Source: Bacillota bacterium (lineage in GTDB: Bacteria; Bacillota; UBA4882; UBA8346). Taken from it: a DNA stretch of 50,806 nt. This document shows positions 8,150 to 16,090 of the stretch, piece by piece (positions within the stretch are counted from its first letter, which is position 1; the number at the start of each line of letters is the position of its first letter). A program made the translations under genes and the position numbers. The notes beneath the pieces are model-generated. The model saw only the letters and a program-made list of their open reading frames with translations. It was not told the origin of the DNA and did not search any database. The stretch lies in NCBI GenBank assembly GCA_023435565.1, contig JAEYRN010000058.1:1-50806 (forward strand), read 5' to 3'.

Positions 8150-10093
8150 ATGAATAAAACCTTGAAAATTATTTTCCTGTTTTTATTCGCCTTAACCATC
8201 TTTATTCCGGAAAAGGGCTGGGGTGATACAATGCTACTTCCACCCATACGGATAGATTTTCTACCGGCTGGTAATACGGTCTGGGCCGGTTACTTGCCCG
8301 ACTATGGCGAAGCATATAGTCGTAAGGAAAGTGGTTATACATACGGCTGGAGTTGGGATTTGGATCATACAGCTGCGATGTGTAAACGCAATAATCCCAA
8401 TACACTTCCGATATTTAATACATTATGCCAAATTCGTTATCATGGAAGATGGGAATTCGAAGTACCCAACGGCAACTATCTTGTAGAGATTTGTATTGGC
8501 GACCCGGATTTTGATAGTACATATACCATCAACATTGAGGGAATAACTTGTGTTCATAATTTACAACTCCCTGCAGAAAGTTTTAAGACTGTAAGCGCTT
8601 ATGTAGAAGTAAATGATGGAAAGTTAACCATAAATGCGGGAGAATCACCGGATCTCCAAACACGGATTGCTTATCTTTTAATTCGCAGTGAAATACCAAT
8701 AATTGAGTCACCCCCGCCTGAACCGGCGCTCCGGATTAATTTCCAACCCCAGGGGCTTGCCGTACCCGACAGTTACCTTGCCGATTACGGCCAATTATTC
8801 GGTTATAAGGAGGGGTGCATATACCCTTATGGTTGGTCCAAAGACCATACGGATGGAGTTAAATGCCGCTATCATGAGTCCGATTTTCGAAAAGACAGCC
8901 TCTGTTGTATACACCTGGACAGCAATTGGGAGATACAAGTTCCAAATGGCAATTATGAAGTTACGGTTTGTCTAGGAGACCCCTTATACTCCAATGCATA
9001 CAACTTAAATGTGGAAAATGTTAACTATTGTAATGATGAATTTGTTATTGCCGGATCGCCTTTAATTAAAACAATGGAAGTCAAAGTTAATGATGGACGT
9101 TTAACTATTGATTCTAATCAGTATGCCAATAACCAGACTCGAATTAATTATCTGGAAATTAAAAGCCCCCTTTTAGAATTAAACATCACTAGTACCAGAA
9201 TAAATTTTCAACCGGCGTCGTTTTCAACTCCGGTGGGATATATGCCCGATTGTGGAGAAATCTTCGGGCACAGAGTAAGTAAATATAAATATGGTTGGAA
9301 TATAGACCATACATCCCTGACTCGAGAACGACCGAATTATCCAGATCCAAAAATGGCGACACTATGTCATTTCCGAAGTCAAGGTAAATGGGAAATGGAA
9401 ATGCCTAATGGCGAATATCAAGTATTGGTTTGTATCGGCGATGCCGTTTACAATAAAACATATACAGTTAATGTGGAGAATTTTAACTATTGGCAGGAAA
9501 TTCCCTTGCAACCGAACCAATTTTTAAAGCTGATAAAACCGGTTGTTGTCGAAGACGGGCGCTTAACGGTTAACGCTGGAGAATCGGCGGACCAAGAAAC
9601 CCAAATTAATTATATTGAAATATTCCAGACCATCCCGGCGCTCCGTATTAATTTCCAAGATCCCGGTAGTCCTACGCCAAACGGATTTATCGGAGACAGC
9701 GGTGATTTGTTCGGTTTGAAGGAAGGGTGCAAGTATCCATTCGGTTGGTCGAGAGATCATCGTGACTTAGTTCGAAACAGGATGACAGAATCGGATTTTC
9801 TCAAAGACAGTGTATGCCATTTTCATGCGGGGTCCCGGTGGGAGATAGAAATACCTAACGGTAAGTACTTGGTAACAGTCTGTATTGGTGATGCGTTGTT
9901 TAGCAGCATTTATACTCTGAATGTGGAAAATGTCACTTACTGGCATGCAACAGGATTATCAGCCGGTCAGTTTTTAACTGAAACAAAAGAAATCTATGTC
10001 AACGATGGGGTTTTAACTTTAGATTCGGGTTATGCAACGGACATACAGACCCGGATTAATTATATTGAAATTTATAGCCCGCTCTTGGAATAA
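8150..10093 (+). CDS. secreted protein of four malectin-like repeats
   Basis: This 647-residue protein has a signal peptide (MNKTLKIIFLFLFALTIFIP, cleavage probably near GWGD). Four repeats of about 155 residues follow, starting near residues 32, 186, 343 and 498. Each begins RINFQP..., contains GYLxDxGxxxGxKxG..YGW..DHT, then WEIxVPNGxYxVxxCIGD, and ends with VNDGRLTI...QTRINYxEI. This is the malectin-like carbohydrate-binding fold common in secreted bacterial glycan proteins. No catalytic domain is present, so a sugar-binding or wall-associated role is likely. RBS AAAGGAGGG precedes the ATG. It is one of only two plus-strand genes and faces away from the dockerin gene. Confidence 0.8.
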   Translation: MNKTLKIIFLFLFALTIFIPEKGWGDTMLLPPIRIDFLPAGNTVWAGYLPDYGEAYSRKESGYTYGWSWDLDHTAAMCKRNNPNTLPIFNTLCQIRYHGRWEFEVPNGNYLVEICIGDPDFDSTYTINIEGITCVHNLQLPAESFKTVSAYVEVNDGKLTINAGESPDLQTRIAYLLIRSEIPIIESPPPEPALRINFQPQGLAVPDSYLADYGQLFGYKEGCIYPYGWSKDHTDGVKCRYHESDFRKDSLCCIHLDSNWEIQVPNGNYEVTVCLGDPLYSNAYNLNVENVNYCNDEFVIAGSPLIKTMEVKVNDGRLTIDSNQYANNQTRINYLEIKSPLLELNITSTRINFQPASFSTPVGYMPDCGEIFGHRVSKYKYGWNIDHTSLTRERPNYPDPKMATLCHFRSQGKWEMEMPNGEYQVLVCIGDAVYNKTYTVNVENFNYWQEIPLQPNQFLKLIKPVVVEDGRLTVNAGESADQETQINYIEIFQTIPALRINFQDPGSPTPNGFIGDSGDLFGLKEGCKYPFGWSRDHRDLVRNRMTESDFLKDSVCHFHAGSRWEIEIPNGKYLVTVCIGDALFSSIYTLNVENVTYWHATGLSAGQFLTETKEIYVNDGVLTLDSGYATDIQTRINYIEIYSPLLE

Positions 10094-10119
10094 TAATTAT
10101 ACAAGATCCTAATAACAAA

Positions 10120-10165
10120 GCGGTTTCCTAGAACTAGGGGTTAAAACCGAATGTTAGGGAACCGC
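10120..10165. terminator. possible bidirectional terminator hairpin
   Basis: GCGGTTTCCTA and TAGGGAACCGC pair over 11 positions with one G-T pair, about 25 bases after the malectin-like gene stop. The downstream T-run is weak in both directions, so termination is likely but not strong. Confidence 0.45.
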
Positions 10166-10286
10166 AAATAAACTTAAAATAAAAGCTGTTGATATTATTA
10201 GTTCCACTATTTTCGAAAGTAAGAGTGTTTAACTTGAATAATAAGCCATAAAACGCTAAAAGAGGTGACCCTACCCAAGAGCCACG

Positions 10287-11198
10287 TCATTTGATCCATT
10301 CCGCCATATAATCCGCAATAGTGGAATTTAAAATTATTCCTAAATGTGTTTCATTTTCAACGGCAACCTTTTTAAGGTTGGCATTATCATCAAAGTCTTT
10401 AAACATTTCTTTCCATTCGAAGAGTTCATCTTTCTTACCAATAATTAGCAATGACTTTATACTATCATTTTTTTTAAACTCATTATAGTCTTCAACCATG
10501 GTCACCTTACTCATTATTTTCGTATACGTCTTCACCAGCTTTTGGTCATTTCCCGCCGGATTATAAGTATGAGTAACATCATGGTCTTTACCAAATAATA
10601 ATTTAAAAATATCCACCTTTAAAAATCCGGAATTTTTCATGCCGGATTGGCGATAATGAAAAAACGGCGCTAAATGAATTACACCCTTAACATTTACATT
10701 CTGATTTTTTTCTATAAACCTCCCGCATATACCGGCTCCCATTGAATGTCCACCAATAAATATTTCAATTCCTTGATATTTTTGTTCAAGATCGTTAATA
10801 TGTAATTGCAAATCTTTTATTAACGAATCCTTATTTGGGACATCCCCTCTTTTGCCTTCCGAATCTCCATGCCCCCTTAAATCAATAACTCTTATCAGAA
10901 TGTTTTTGTTGGAGATTTCTTTCATTAAAGGAATATAATAATATCCATACATTGTTACACCTGGGATTAGGATCAGCGCCTTTTGGGGATTTTTGGGCTT
11001 TAATTGTCGGTAAGCGAGTTTGATATGATCATTTGAATTTAAATATTCTACCTTAATATCATCCCATTTAGACATCTTGGGCATAAAGAATACCTCTTTT
11101 TTCCCGTTTGAACACAATAATTTTGATAATATCGAATATATTAATCCCGATAATATCAATAGAATTATAATGCTTATCAATATTTTTTTTGAACCCAT
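10287..11198 (-). CDS. membrane-anchored alpha/beta hydrolase (monoacylglycerol-lipase-like)
   Basis: The protein is 303 residues from the preferred ATG (an upstream in-frame ATG at 11231 overlaps the AAGGAAGGG ribosome binding site and is less likely). A transmembrane helix near the N-terminus is followed by an alpha/beta-hydrolase domain with DLRGHGDSEGKRGD, the nucleophile elbow GGHSMGAG, a likely acid in GKKDELF and the catalytic His in NETHLG. This arrangement is typical of serine hydrolases such as lysophospholipases or monoacylglycerol lipases. The active site should face the outside if the helix is a simple anchor. Substrate unknown. Confidence 0.8.
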   Translation of the reverse strand: MGSKKILISIIILLILSGLIYSILSKLLCSNGKKEVFFMPKMSKWDDIKVEYLNSNDHIKLAYRQLKPKNPQKALILIPGVTMYGYYYIPLMKEISNKNILIRVIDLRGHGDSEGKRGDVPNKDSLIKDLQLHINDLEQKYQGIEIFIGGHSMGAGICGRFIEKNQNVNVKGVIHLAPFFHYRQSGMKNSGFLKVDIFKLLFGKDHDVTHTYNPAGNDQKLVKTYTKIMSKVTMVEDYNEFKKNDSIKSLLIIGKKDELFEWKEMFKDFDDNANLKKVAVENETHLGIILNSTIADYMAEWIK

Positions 11199-11255
11199 TG
11201 CATATTTACACCCTTCCTTAAAATAATACAATTATCGTTCTTCGCTTATTATTAT

Positions 11256-11501
11256 TCAAATCCATTTATTAGGTATACTAATGAGAAATGCCTTTATTAC
11301 CGGACTTCGAAGATTAGCAAATAAGGATAAATAAATACTAAATATCCCTAATAATGTTATCAAGAAACAAAAAGAAAAATTTGTTGATTCGATCGTATCA
11401 ATAAAAACCAAGGGTAGATTCGAATTATTTTTTTCAGTTAAAGATAATTTAATACTGGCCTTATTCATACTCATATGCTTTTTAAAGTATTTATTTACCA
11501 T
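11256..11501 (-). CDS. possible small membrane protein
   Basis: An 81-codon frame overlaps the end of the methyltransferase-like gene by 7 bases. It has one hydrophobic segment (FSFCFLITLLGIFSIYLSLF, about residues 42-61). No convincing ribosome binding site precedes it and I recognise no family. It may be a small coupled membrane protein or non-coding. Confidence 0.3.
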   Translation of the reverse strand: MVNKYFKKHMSMNKASIKLSLTEKNNSNLPLVFIDTIESTNFSFCFLITLLGIFSIYLSLFANLRSPVIKAFLISIPNKWI

Positions 11502-12100
11502 ATTCCAGGTAGTAATTTATACTTTGTCATTTTTTGATACTCCCGGTATCCGGGAAGATTATTCTCTAGAAACCGGTCTTCATAGGCCGCTAAGTAAATA
11601 TATCCGGCGATTACTACTATACACGCCATCCAATTCCACCATACGTTAAATGTTAAAACCGCTCCAGGATAAATTAACAGATTTCCGGCATATAAAGGAT
11701 GTCGTACTATTCTGTAAGGTCCCTCCGCAATCACTTGATGATTTTCTTGAATCTCAACCCCACCGCTCCAAAATCGTCCCAGATAACGATAACGAATCCA
11801 GAATTCGGTCATAATGCCCACAATAACCAAAATTACTCCCGATATCACGGTTAACAGATATTCAGCCCGAAGAGACGCATCCGTAATTCCCAAACAAATT
11901 AAAATCTGAGTTAAGAACATCGTCGATCCAGCAAAAGATATAAAAAATATGGGGACAGTATAATGGTATTTATCAATTATCTCACTACTGACTGCTGTTT
12001 GTTTATTATCATTTATAACCGCTAAACCTCCTTTGAAATATATCAGCACCCAGATTAAAGATACGGCAAAAGTAAACCAACGTAAAAATGAAATTATCAT
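11495..12100 (-). CDS. isoprenylcysteine carboxyl methyltransferase-like membrane protein
   Basis: The preferred start is ATG at 12100, where AAAGGA lies 12 bases upstream; a longer TTG frame reaches 12166 but overlaps the small gene before it. The roughly 200-residue protein has several transmembrane helices. Its C-terminal part has GPYRIVRHPLYAGNLL and later YEDRFLENNLPGYREYQKMT, the hallmark RHPxY / E...PGYxxY pattern of ICMT/PEMT-type SAM-dependent membrane methyltransferases. Bacterial members act on lipids or small molecules rather than prenylated proteins. The substrate is unknown. Confidence 0.8.
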   Translation of the reverse strand: MIISFLRWFTFAVSLIWVLIYFKGGLAVINDNKQTAVSSEIIDKYHYTVPIFFISFAGSTMFLTQILICLGITDASLRAEYLLTVISGVILVIVGIMTEFWIRYRYLGRFWSGGVEIQENHQVIAEGPYRIVRHPLYAGNLLIYPGAVLTFNVWWNWMACIVVIAGYIYLAAYEDRFLENNLPGYREYQKMTKYKLLPGIW

Positions 12101-12116
12101 AAAACACCAATTTCCT

Positions 12117-12236
12117 TTATCTAATAAAATGACGTTTGCCTCGAATAAGCAGCCATAAAACTCCAAGAAAAGGTAATCCCAGCAAAGCGCAAAACTGAAA
12201 ATCCTTTAAAACGTAAATACCTTCGATAATAATCAT
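12117..12236 (-). CDS. 39-residue membrane peptide
   Basis: ATG 12234-12236 opens a 39-codon frame (MIIIEGIYVLKDF ... LLIRGKRHFIR) with one hydrophobic stretch and a basic tail. Its TAA (12117-12119) overlaps the AAAGGA site of the methyltransferase-like gene, a normal coupled arrangement. GGAA 7 bases ahead is a weak ribosome binding site. Family unknown. Confidence 0.45.
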   Translation of the reverse strand: MIIIEGIYVLKDFQFCALLGLPFLGVLWLLIRGKRHFIR

Positions 12237-12373
12237 CTCACGTTCCGGAAAGCCTATAAATTTACAAATATCAAGGAAGGTAAATCGAAAAAAAGGATAT
12301 ATATGTATCTATAGTTATTTCATTTATAAAAAAAACAAAAACATAAACATCGCAGATTCTTTCCTAACAAAAC

Positions 12374-12649
12374 TCATATACAGGTAGCATCGCCTCTGGT
12401 AGCTATGGTAAAAATATTGTCGGTTGACTTTAAATCGACTTTCTGTAAAAACATTTTTACATCAATAGGAAAGGTAGGGTCTTGCAAAGGAAATACGATT
12501 CCAAAGGTTTCCGCTTTTACCTCTATGGTATCTAGATTCAATAAACCGACAATTGGTATCAGCTTTGATTCCGGGATTCGTTTTTGTAATTCTTGGGCTA
12601 CGTATAATGAATTACCGGTTCCTGAAAAATAATAAATCTTCGTACTCAA
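12374..12649 (-). pseudogene. truncated flavodoxin domain of an EFR1-type ferredoxin
   Basis: The 91 codons begin with IYYFSGTGNSLYVAQEL, the FMN-phosphate-binding motif, and continue through FGIVFPLQDPTFPIDVKMFLQ and IFTIATRGDATC. This is the N-terminal third of EFR1-family proteins, which normally run to about 260 residues and end in two 4Fe-4S clusters. The frame stops shortly after the second flavin loop and I find no continuation in the other frames. It is most likely a truncated remnant. Confidence 0.65.
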
Positions 12650-12746
12650 ATAATAATTTACTCCCTCTCATTTACTTATTTTAGAATAAGATCAAAATAA
12701 TCAAGCATTTTGAAAAAACCACAATACAAGCACTAATATATTTTAT

Positions 12747-13775
12747 CTAGACCGGTTTGAAAATTATTTTTTGATTATTTTTTTCTATAATTCCGGCCGG
12801 TTTATTTCCAAAATGCGCTCCGATAATAATTACTCCACTATCGGCATATTGGTTTAAAAATTTGATTCTGGTTTTTTCAGCTCCGATCGTATCAACATCA
12901 TAATAATCAGCCGTCCAATCCGGTTGGGCTGTTTGAATCGGGTGGTGAAAAATATCACCGGCAATAATTAAATGTTTCTCTTTTGACTTAATATGAATTA
13001 CAACTTGACCGGGGGTATGCCCGGGAGCGGGTTCAAAATAAATCCGATCGTCCAAGGCATAATCATAACCAACAAAATCCGCCTGTTTCGAATTCATAAC
13101 CGGTTCGATACTGTCAATCAAACCAAAACTTGTATCTAAATTGCCGTTATCCGGCGTATTCTTCCAATATTCATATTCTTTCTTTACAAATATATACCGC
13201 GCATTTGGAAAGGTTGGGGTCCATTTATCAGTAGACCACTCCGTAAACCAACCGACATGGTCCATATGCATATGGGTCGTTAAAACTGTCCCCACATCTT
13301 CTTTCCTTAATCCAATCTCGTTTAATCTCTCTACATAAGGGGATTGACGTTTATTGGCCCAAAGAGTATGACGGAGTTTATCATTGCCTACCCCGCCTTC
13401 AATCAATATTATCTTATTATTGCTTTTAATAACAAATGATTGCATGGCCATTATCAGATTATTATCGGAATCGATATAATCCGGGTATAACCAGTTTTGA
13501 TTTTCTTTAATGATGTCAATCGAGGCTTTAGGAAATGTATCGATAGGTATACAGCCTGCCGTTTCCATATCAATAACCCGCCATATTTCGATATCACCAA
13601 TTGTTATTAATGGATTTATCAATATTATAACCACTCCAATCAATATATAATTGTTATAATTGTCCTCAAAAAGTTTTTTTAGCAAACTTTTCTTATAGAG
13701 CCATATAGCGTAAGCGTAATATGGAACTTTCACTGTCGTTGTGAGTAAACAAGATAAGGTCATTAAAAAAACCAA
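12747..13775 (-). CDS. metallo-beta-lactamase-fold hydrolase with unusual N-terminal extension
   Basis: The fold is clear from THMHMDHVGW (the HxHxDH zinc motif, about residue 165), PAPGHTPGQVVIHI, AGDIFHH and a final GAHFG. It resembles the N-acyl-homoserine-lactonase / quorum-quenching-like branch, though the substrate is unknown. The domain normally starts around IGDIEIWRVIDME (about residue 59). The preceding 58 residues, which include hydrophobic LIGVVIILINPLI, either form a membrane anchor or are an artefact, because the first codon is TTG and no RBS is obvious. The start is uncertain. Confidence 0.75.
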   Translation of the reverse strand: MVFLMTLSCLLTTTVKVPYYAYAIWLYKKSLLKKLFEDNYNNYILIGVVIILINPLITIGDIEIWRVIDMETAGCIPIDTFPKASIDIIKENQNWLYPDYIDSDNNLIMAMQSFVIKSNNKIILIEGGVGNDKLRHTLWANKRQSPYVERLNEIGLRKEDVGTVLTTHMHMDHVGWFTEWSTDKWTPTFPNARYIFVKKEYEYWKNTPDNGNLDTSFGLIDSIEPVMNSKQADFVGYDYALDDRIYFEPAPGHTPGQVVIHIKSKEKHLIIAGDIFHHPIQTAQPDWTADYYDVDTIGAEKTRIKFLNQYADSGVIIIGAHFGNKPAGIIEKNNQKIIFKPV

Positions 13776-13883
13776 GCTTAAATACTTAGCGATAACTCAT
13801 TATATAAAGATCCTTCATCATAGATTTAGAATTTTTGATATATATTTCTTATATTCTATAATTTTTATTTGACTAATGTAAAT

Positions 13884-13897
13884 ATGACATTTGTCAT
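13884..13897 (-). promoter_or_regulatory. ATGACA-TGTCAT site upstream of the metallohydrolase
   Basis: A complete palindrome ATGACATTTGTCAT lies upstream of a possible leftward promoter (TTAGTC, 17 bp, TATAAG). A half site ATGACA at about 13920 is 36 bp away, not in helical phase with it. Confidence 0.5.
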
Positions 13898-13986
13898 TCC
13901 AATATCTCGAAGCAATTGCATGACAAATAACTCGGCAACTGTTTTTATCAGTTCCCGAGTAATAAAGATGATACAGAGTTGGCATA

Positions 13987-15045
13987 CTAACCTTTCAATA
14001 TCACAATCAATAAACTAGTTCCCTGAATTACCGGGATAATCTTAATGTCATATTCTTTATACTTTGTTTGAATATACTTATTATAATCTTCGAGTTCATC
14101 AGGTCGGAAAAAGCCTGAAAAATCATTCCACAAAAGGGACATCAGAAGATTAGCCCTAGAAGAAATCGGCGAATTTTCCAAAATTCCTTCATTGATAAAG
14201 ACCCCTTTTTTGGCGATCCGCATCATATTGTCGATCAGGTATTGCCGTTTGGATACCGGGTAAAAATGCAGGAGATTGATAGCGACCGTCCAGTCATAGG
14301 AACCGTCTCCAAACCGGTTTAAACCCTCTCTAGCATCACCTGTCACCAATTTAATATTTCCGGAGAGTCCCATCTCTTTATTTTCCTGGATTCCTTTACG
14401 AACGGCATGTTTATTGGGTTCCATTCCCGTCAATCCCATGCCTGGTATGGCTTGGGCCAGTTTTCTCAGAAAGGAACCGTTTCCGCAACCGATGTCTAAT
14501 AAACTGTCGCCACTTTCAACATTATATTCCTTAAAGTAATTGAGCAACACTGCAGAAAAATTATCACTCACCTTAGGTTGATAGTCGCGGCTGATTTTGC
14601 CTCCAGAGAGATTGTCGGTGCTTTTTTCTTTTTTAAAAGCCTCAGGTGATCTTAAGGTTGCTTCCAAATAGTATTCCGTAAGATTGGCAAACCCGTATAA
14701 TTCCTTGGACGGAGCTAAAACAGTAAAACATTTTCCCAAGGAGGTCAAATGGTAGCTTTGACCATTTTTTTCAATTAACCTTTCTTTTTCAGCAAAATAA
14801 AACCATAAGTCCAGTTTACCTTGATCATAACCGTACTCTTTAGCCATTTCTTCGATGGTTATTTCGCCGTATTCGGTGAACATCTTAAATATACCGGCAA
14901 TTAGGCCGGTAGTAATAGTCAAACCTTTCCAGGTAGTAGTAAGTAAATCAACAAATTCTTGAACAGGGGAGTCTTCATTACTAATTCTTTGTATTTTCTG
15001 GTCATTAGTAACATTGTTTGATTCAAGAAAGGCATTTGTATTCAT
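13987..15045 (-). CDS. SAM-dependent O-methyltransferase-like protein
   Basis: This 352-residue protein has an N-terminal winged-helix region (EITIEEMAKEYGYDQGKLDL, about 76-95) typical of small-molecule O-methyltransferases that dimerise. The Rossmann domain follows: motif I is LLDIGCGNGSFL (about residue 182), an acidic MEPNKHAV follows, then TGDAREG and a motif IV-like WTVAINLLHFYP. It transfers a methyl group from SAM to an unidentified small molecule. It has a strong RBS (AGGAGG), a structured leader (15085-15195) and its own tandem operator (15279-15313), so it is probably a single regulated unit. Confidence 0.8.
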   Translation of the reverse strand: MNTNAFLESNNVTNDQKIQRISNEDSPVQEFVDLLTTTWKGLTITTGLIAGIFKMFTEYGEITIEEMAKEYGYDQGKLDLWFYFAEKERLIEKNGQSYHLTSLGKCFTVLAPSKELYGFANLTEYYLEATLRSPEAFKKEKSTDNLSGGKISRDYQPKVSDNFSAVLLNYFKEYNVESGDSLLDIGCGNGSFLRKLAQAIPGMGLTGMEPNKHAVRKGIQENKEMGLSGNIKLVTGDAREGLNRFGDGSYDWTVAINLLHFYPVSKRQYLIDNMMRIAKKGVFINEGILENSPISSRANLLMSLLWNDFSGFFRPDELEDYNKYIQTKYKEYDIKIIPVIQGTSLLIVILKG

Positions 15046-15084
15046 CTCTAATACCTCCTATAAAATTTAATAAATTAAGTTGAG

Positions 15085-15195
15085 GGAATTGCATAATTAC
15101 CTTAATAAACCCTTTGGCCACAATATATAGTGACAGCCCAGATGTAACTATCAATATATTGTGAGCCAAACTTAAATCATGAATTATGCAATTCC
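15085..15195 (-). repeat. structured leader element, copy A
   Basis: A 111-base nested inverted repeat. Outer arms GGAATTGCATAATT / AATTATGCAATTCC are perfect over 14 bp. Inner arms TTTGGCCACAATATAT / ATATTGTGAGCCAAA enclose a loop with ACATCTGGG. It lies between the predicted transcription start and the RBS of the methyltransferase gene, so it is expected to be transcribed as a 5' leader hairpin. A second copy is at 15880-15994. Confidence 0.8.
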
Positions 15196-15278
15196 TTAAA
15201 GTTATGAATGATACTATTTCTATGTTAATATTTTGTTAACTAATACTATTATAATTTATTACATCTATCACTTTAAAT

Positions 15279-15313
15279 ATGATAAATGTCATTTCAATGA
15301 TGACATTTGTCAT
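15279..15313 (-). promoter_or_regulatory. tandem ATGACA-TGTCAT operator of the methyltransferase gene
   Basis: ATGATAAATGTCAT (15279-15292) and ATGACATTTGTCAT (15300-15313) are exactly 21 bp apart, the same phasing as at 7954-7988. Three bases nearer the gene is a leftward promoter (TTAAAG, 17 bp, TATAAT). Confidence 0.65.
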
Positions 15314-15390
15314 CACAATAATTAAAACCGAGCTCTAGCCTTAAAAGTTTTAATAATATTTTAAAGATGATTTTCAACTAAAATAATAAA

Positions 15391-15419
15391 GAAAAAAGAA
15401 ACCACCCGTAATCGAGTGG
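15391..15419 (-). terminator. terminator of the 131-codon hypothetical gene
   Basis: On the minus strand CCACTCG pairs with CGGGTGG (one G-T) and is followed by TTTCTTTTTTC. It sits about 50-70 bases past the stop at 15469, which leaves room for the possible longer C-terminus noted there. Confidence 0.7.
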
Positions 15420-15468
15420 ATTCAATTATGAAAGATAATCATTAAGTATTTCGCATGCTTCATCCAAA

Positions 15469-15846
15469 TTAGAGAATCTTAATATAATTCCGCTCATCAG
15501 ATAGGATTAGTTCCATTAATTCACAAAGATTGTTCGACCAGGCTTCGTATAATCCATCTCTGGGACATTCATATTCAATTGACCAACGATGTTTTTTGAG
15601 ATTATTATTATCAATGAAGACAAGTCCCGTGGCTTTGGCCCAATCGGCATAATGATGCATGCTGCAATCGTGTTCTAAGGGTAATAAATATTTACTATAG
15701 ATAACTGAATAATCTTCATAAAAGTATCCGGAAAAATCCTTAAACCATCTCCGGTCAATGTCTTCATGCCGCTTTCCTTGTCTCATATCTTCACGAACTT
15801 TAGTTACTATTTTATGTATTTTTTCAGGATATCGTAGAACAGCCAT
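15469..15846 (-). CDS. hypothetical protein, possibly frameshifted at the C-terminus
   Basis: Start ATG 15846 (MAVLRYPEKIH) follows AAAGGATTG at a good distance; an upstream TTG overlaps that site. The 125-residue protein is hydrophilic, with several Trp/His/Cys residues, and I do not recognise it. Just past its stop the +1 frame reads FSNLDEACEILNDYLS before a stop near 15430 and the terminator, which looks like a genuine C-terminal helix. The gene may therefore carry a late frameshift. It follows structured leader copy B. Confidence 0.6.
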   Translation of the reverse strand: MAVLRYPEKIHKIVTKVREDMRQGKRHEDIDRRWFKDFSGYFYEDYSVIYSKYLLPLEHDCSMHHYADWAKATGLVFIDNNNLKKHRWSIEYECPRDGLYEAWSNNLCELMELILSDERNYIKIL

Positions 15847-15879
15847 TATTATCAATCCTTTCAATTATAATTAGAATAT

Positions 15880-15994
15880 GAGAATTGCATAATTACCTTA
15901 GTTTACCCTTCAGCCACAATATATAGTAACAAACCCAGATGTATCTATCAATATATTGTGAGCTGAAGCTTAAATTATAAATTATGCAATTCTC
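15880..15994 (-). repeat. structured leader element, copy B
   Basis: A 115-base nested inverted repeat with outer arms GAGAATTGCATAATT / AATTATGCAATTCTC and inner arms TTCAGCCACAATATAT / ATATTGTGAGCTGAA around the same ACATCTGGG loop as copy A. Where copy A has TTTGG/CCAAA, copy B has TTCAG/CTGAA, so both arms changed together. It is directly ahead of the RBS of the hypothetical gene at 15846. Confidence 0.8.
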
Positions 15995-16090
15995 TCAGAT
16001 ATTATAGTCCGTATAAATACTATAATTTTACAGAGGTTAACCGATTCAAACTATAATTAAATCTAAAATAATCCTCAAATCCCAATACAT

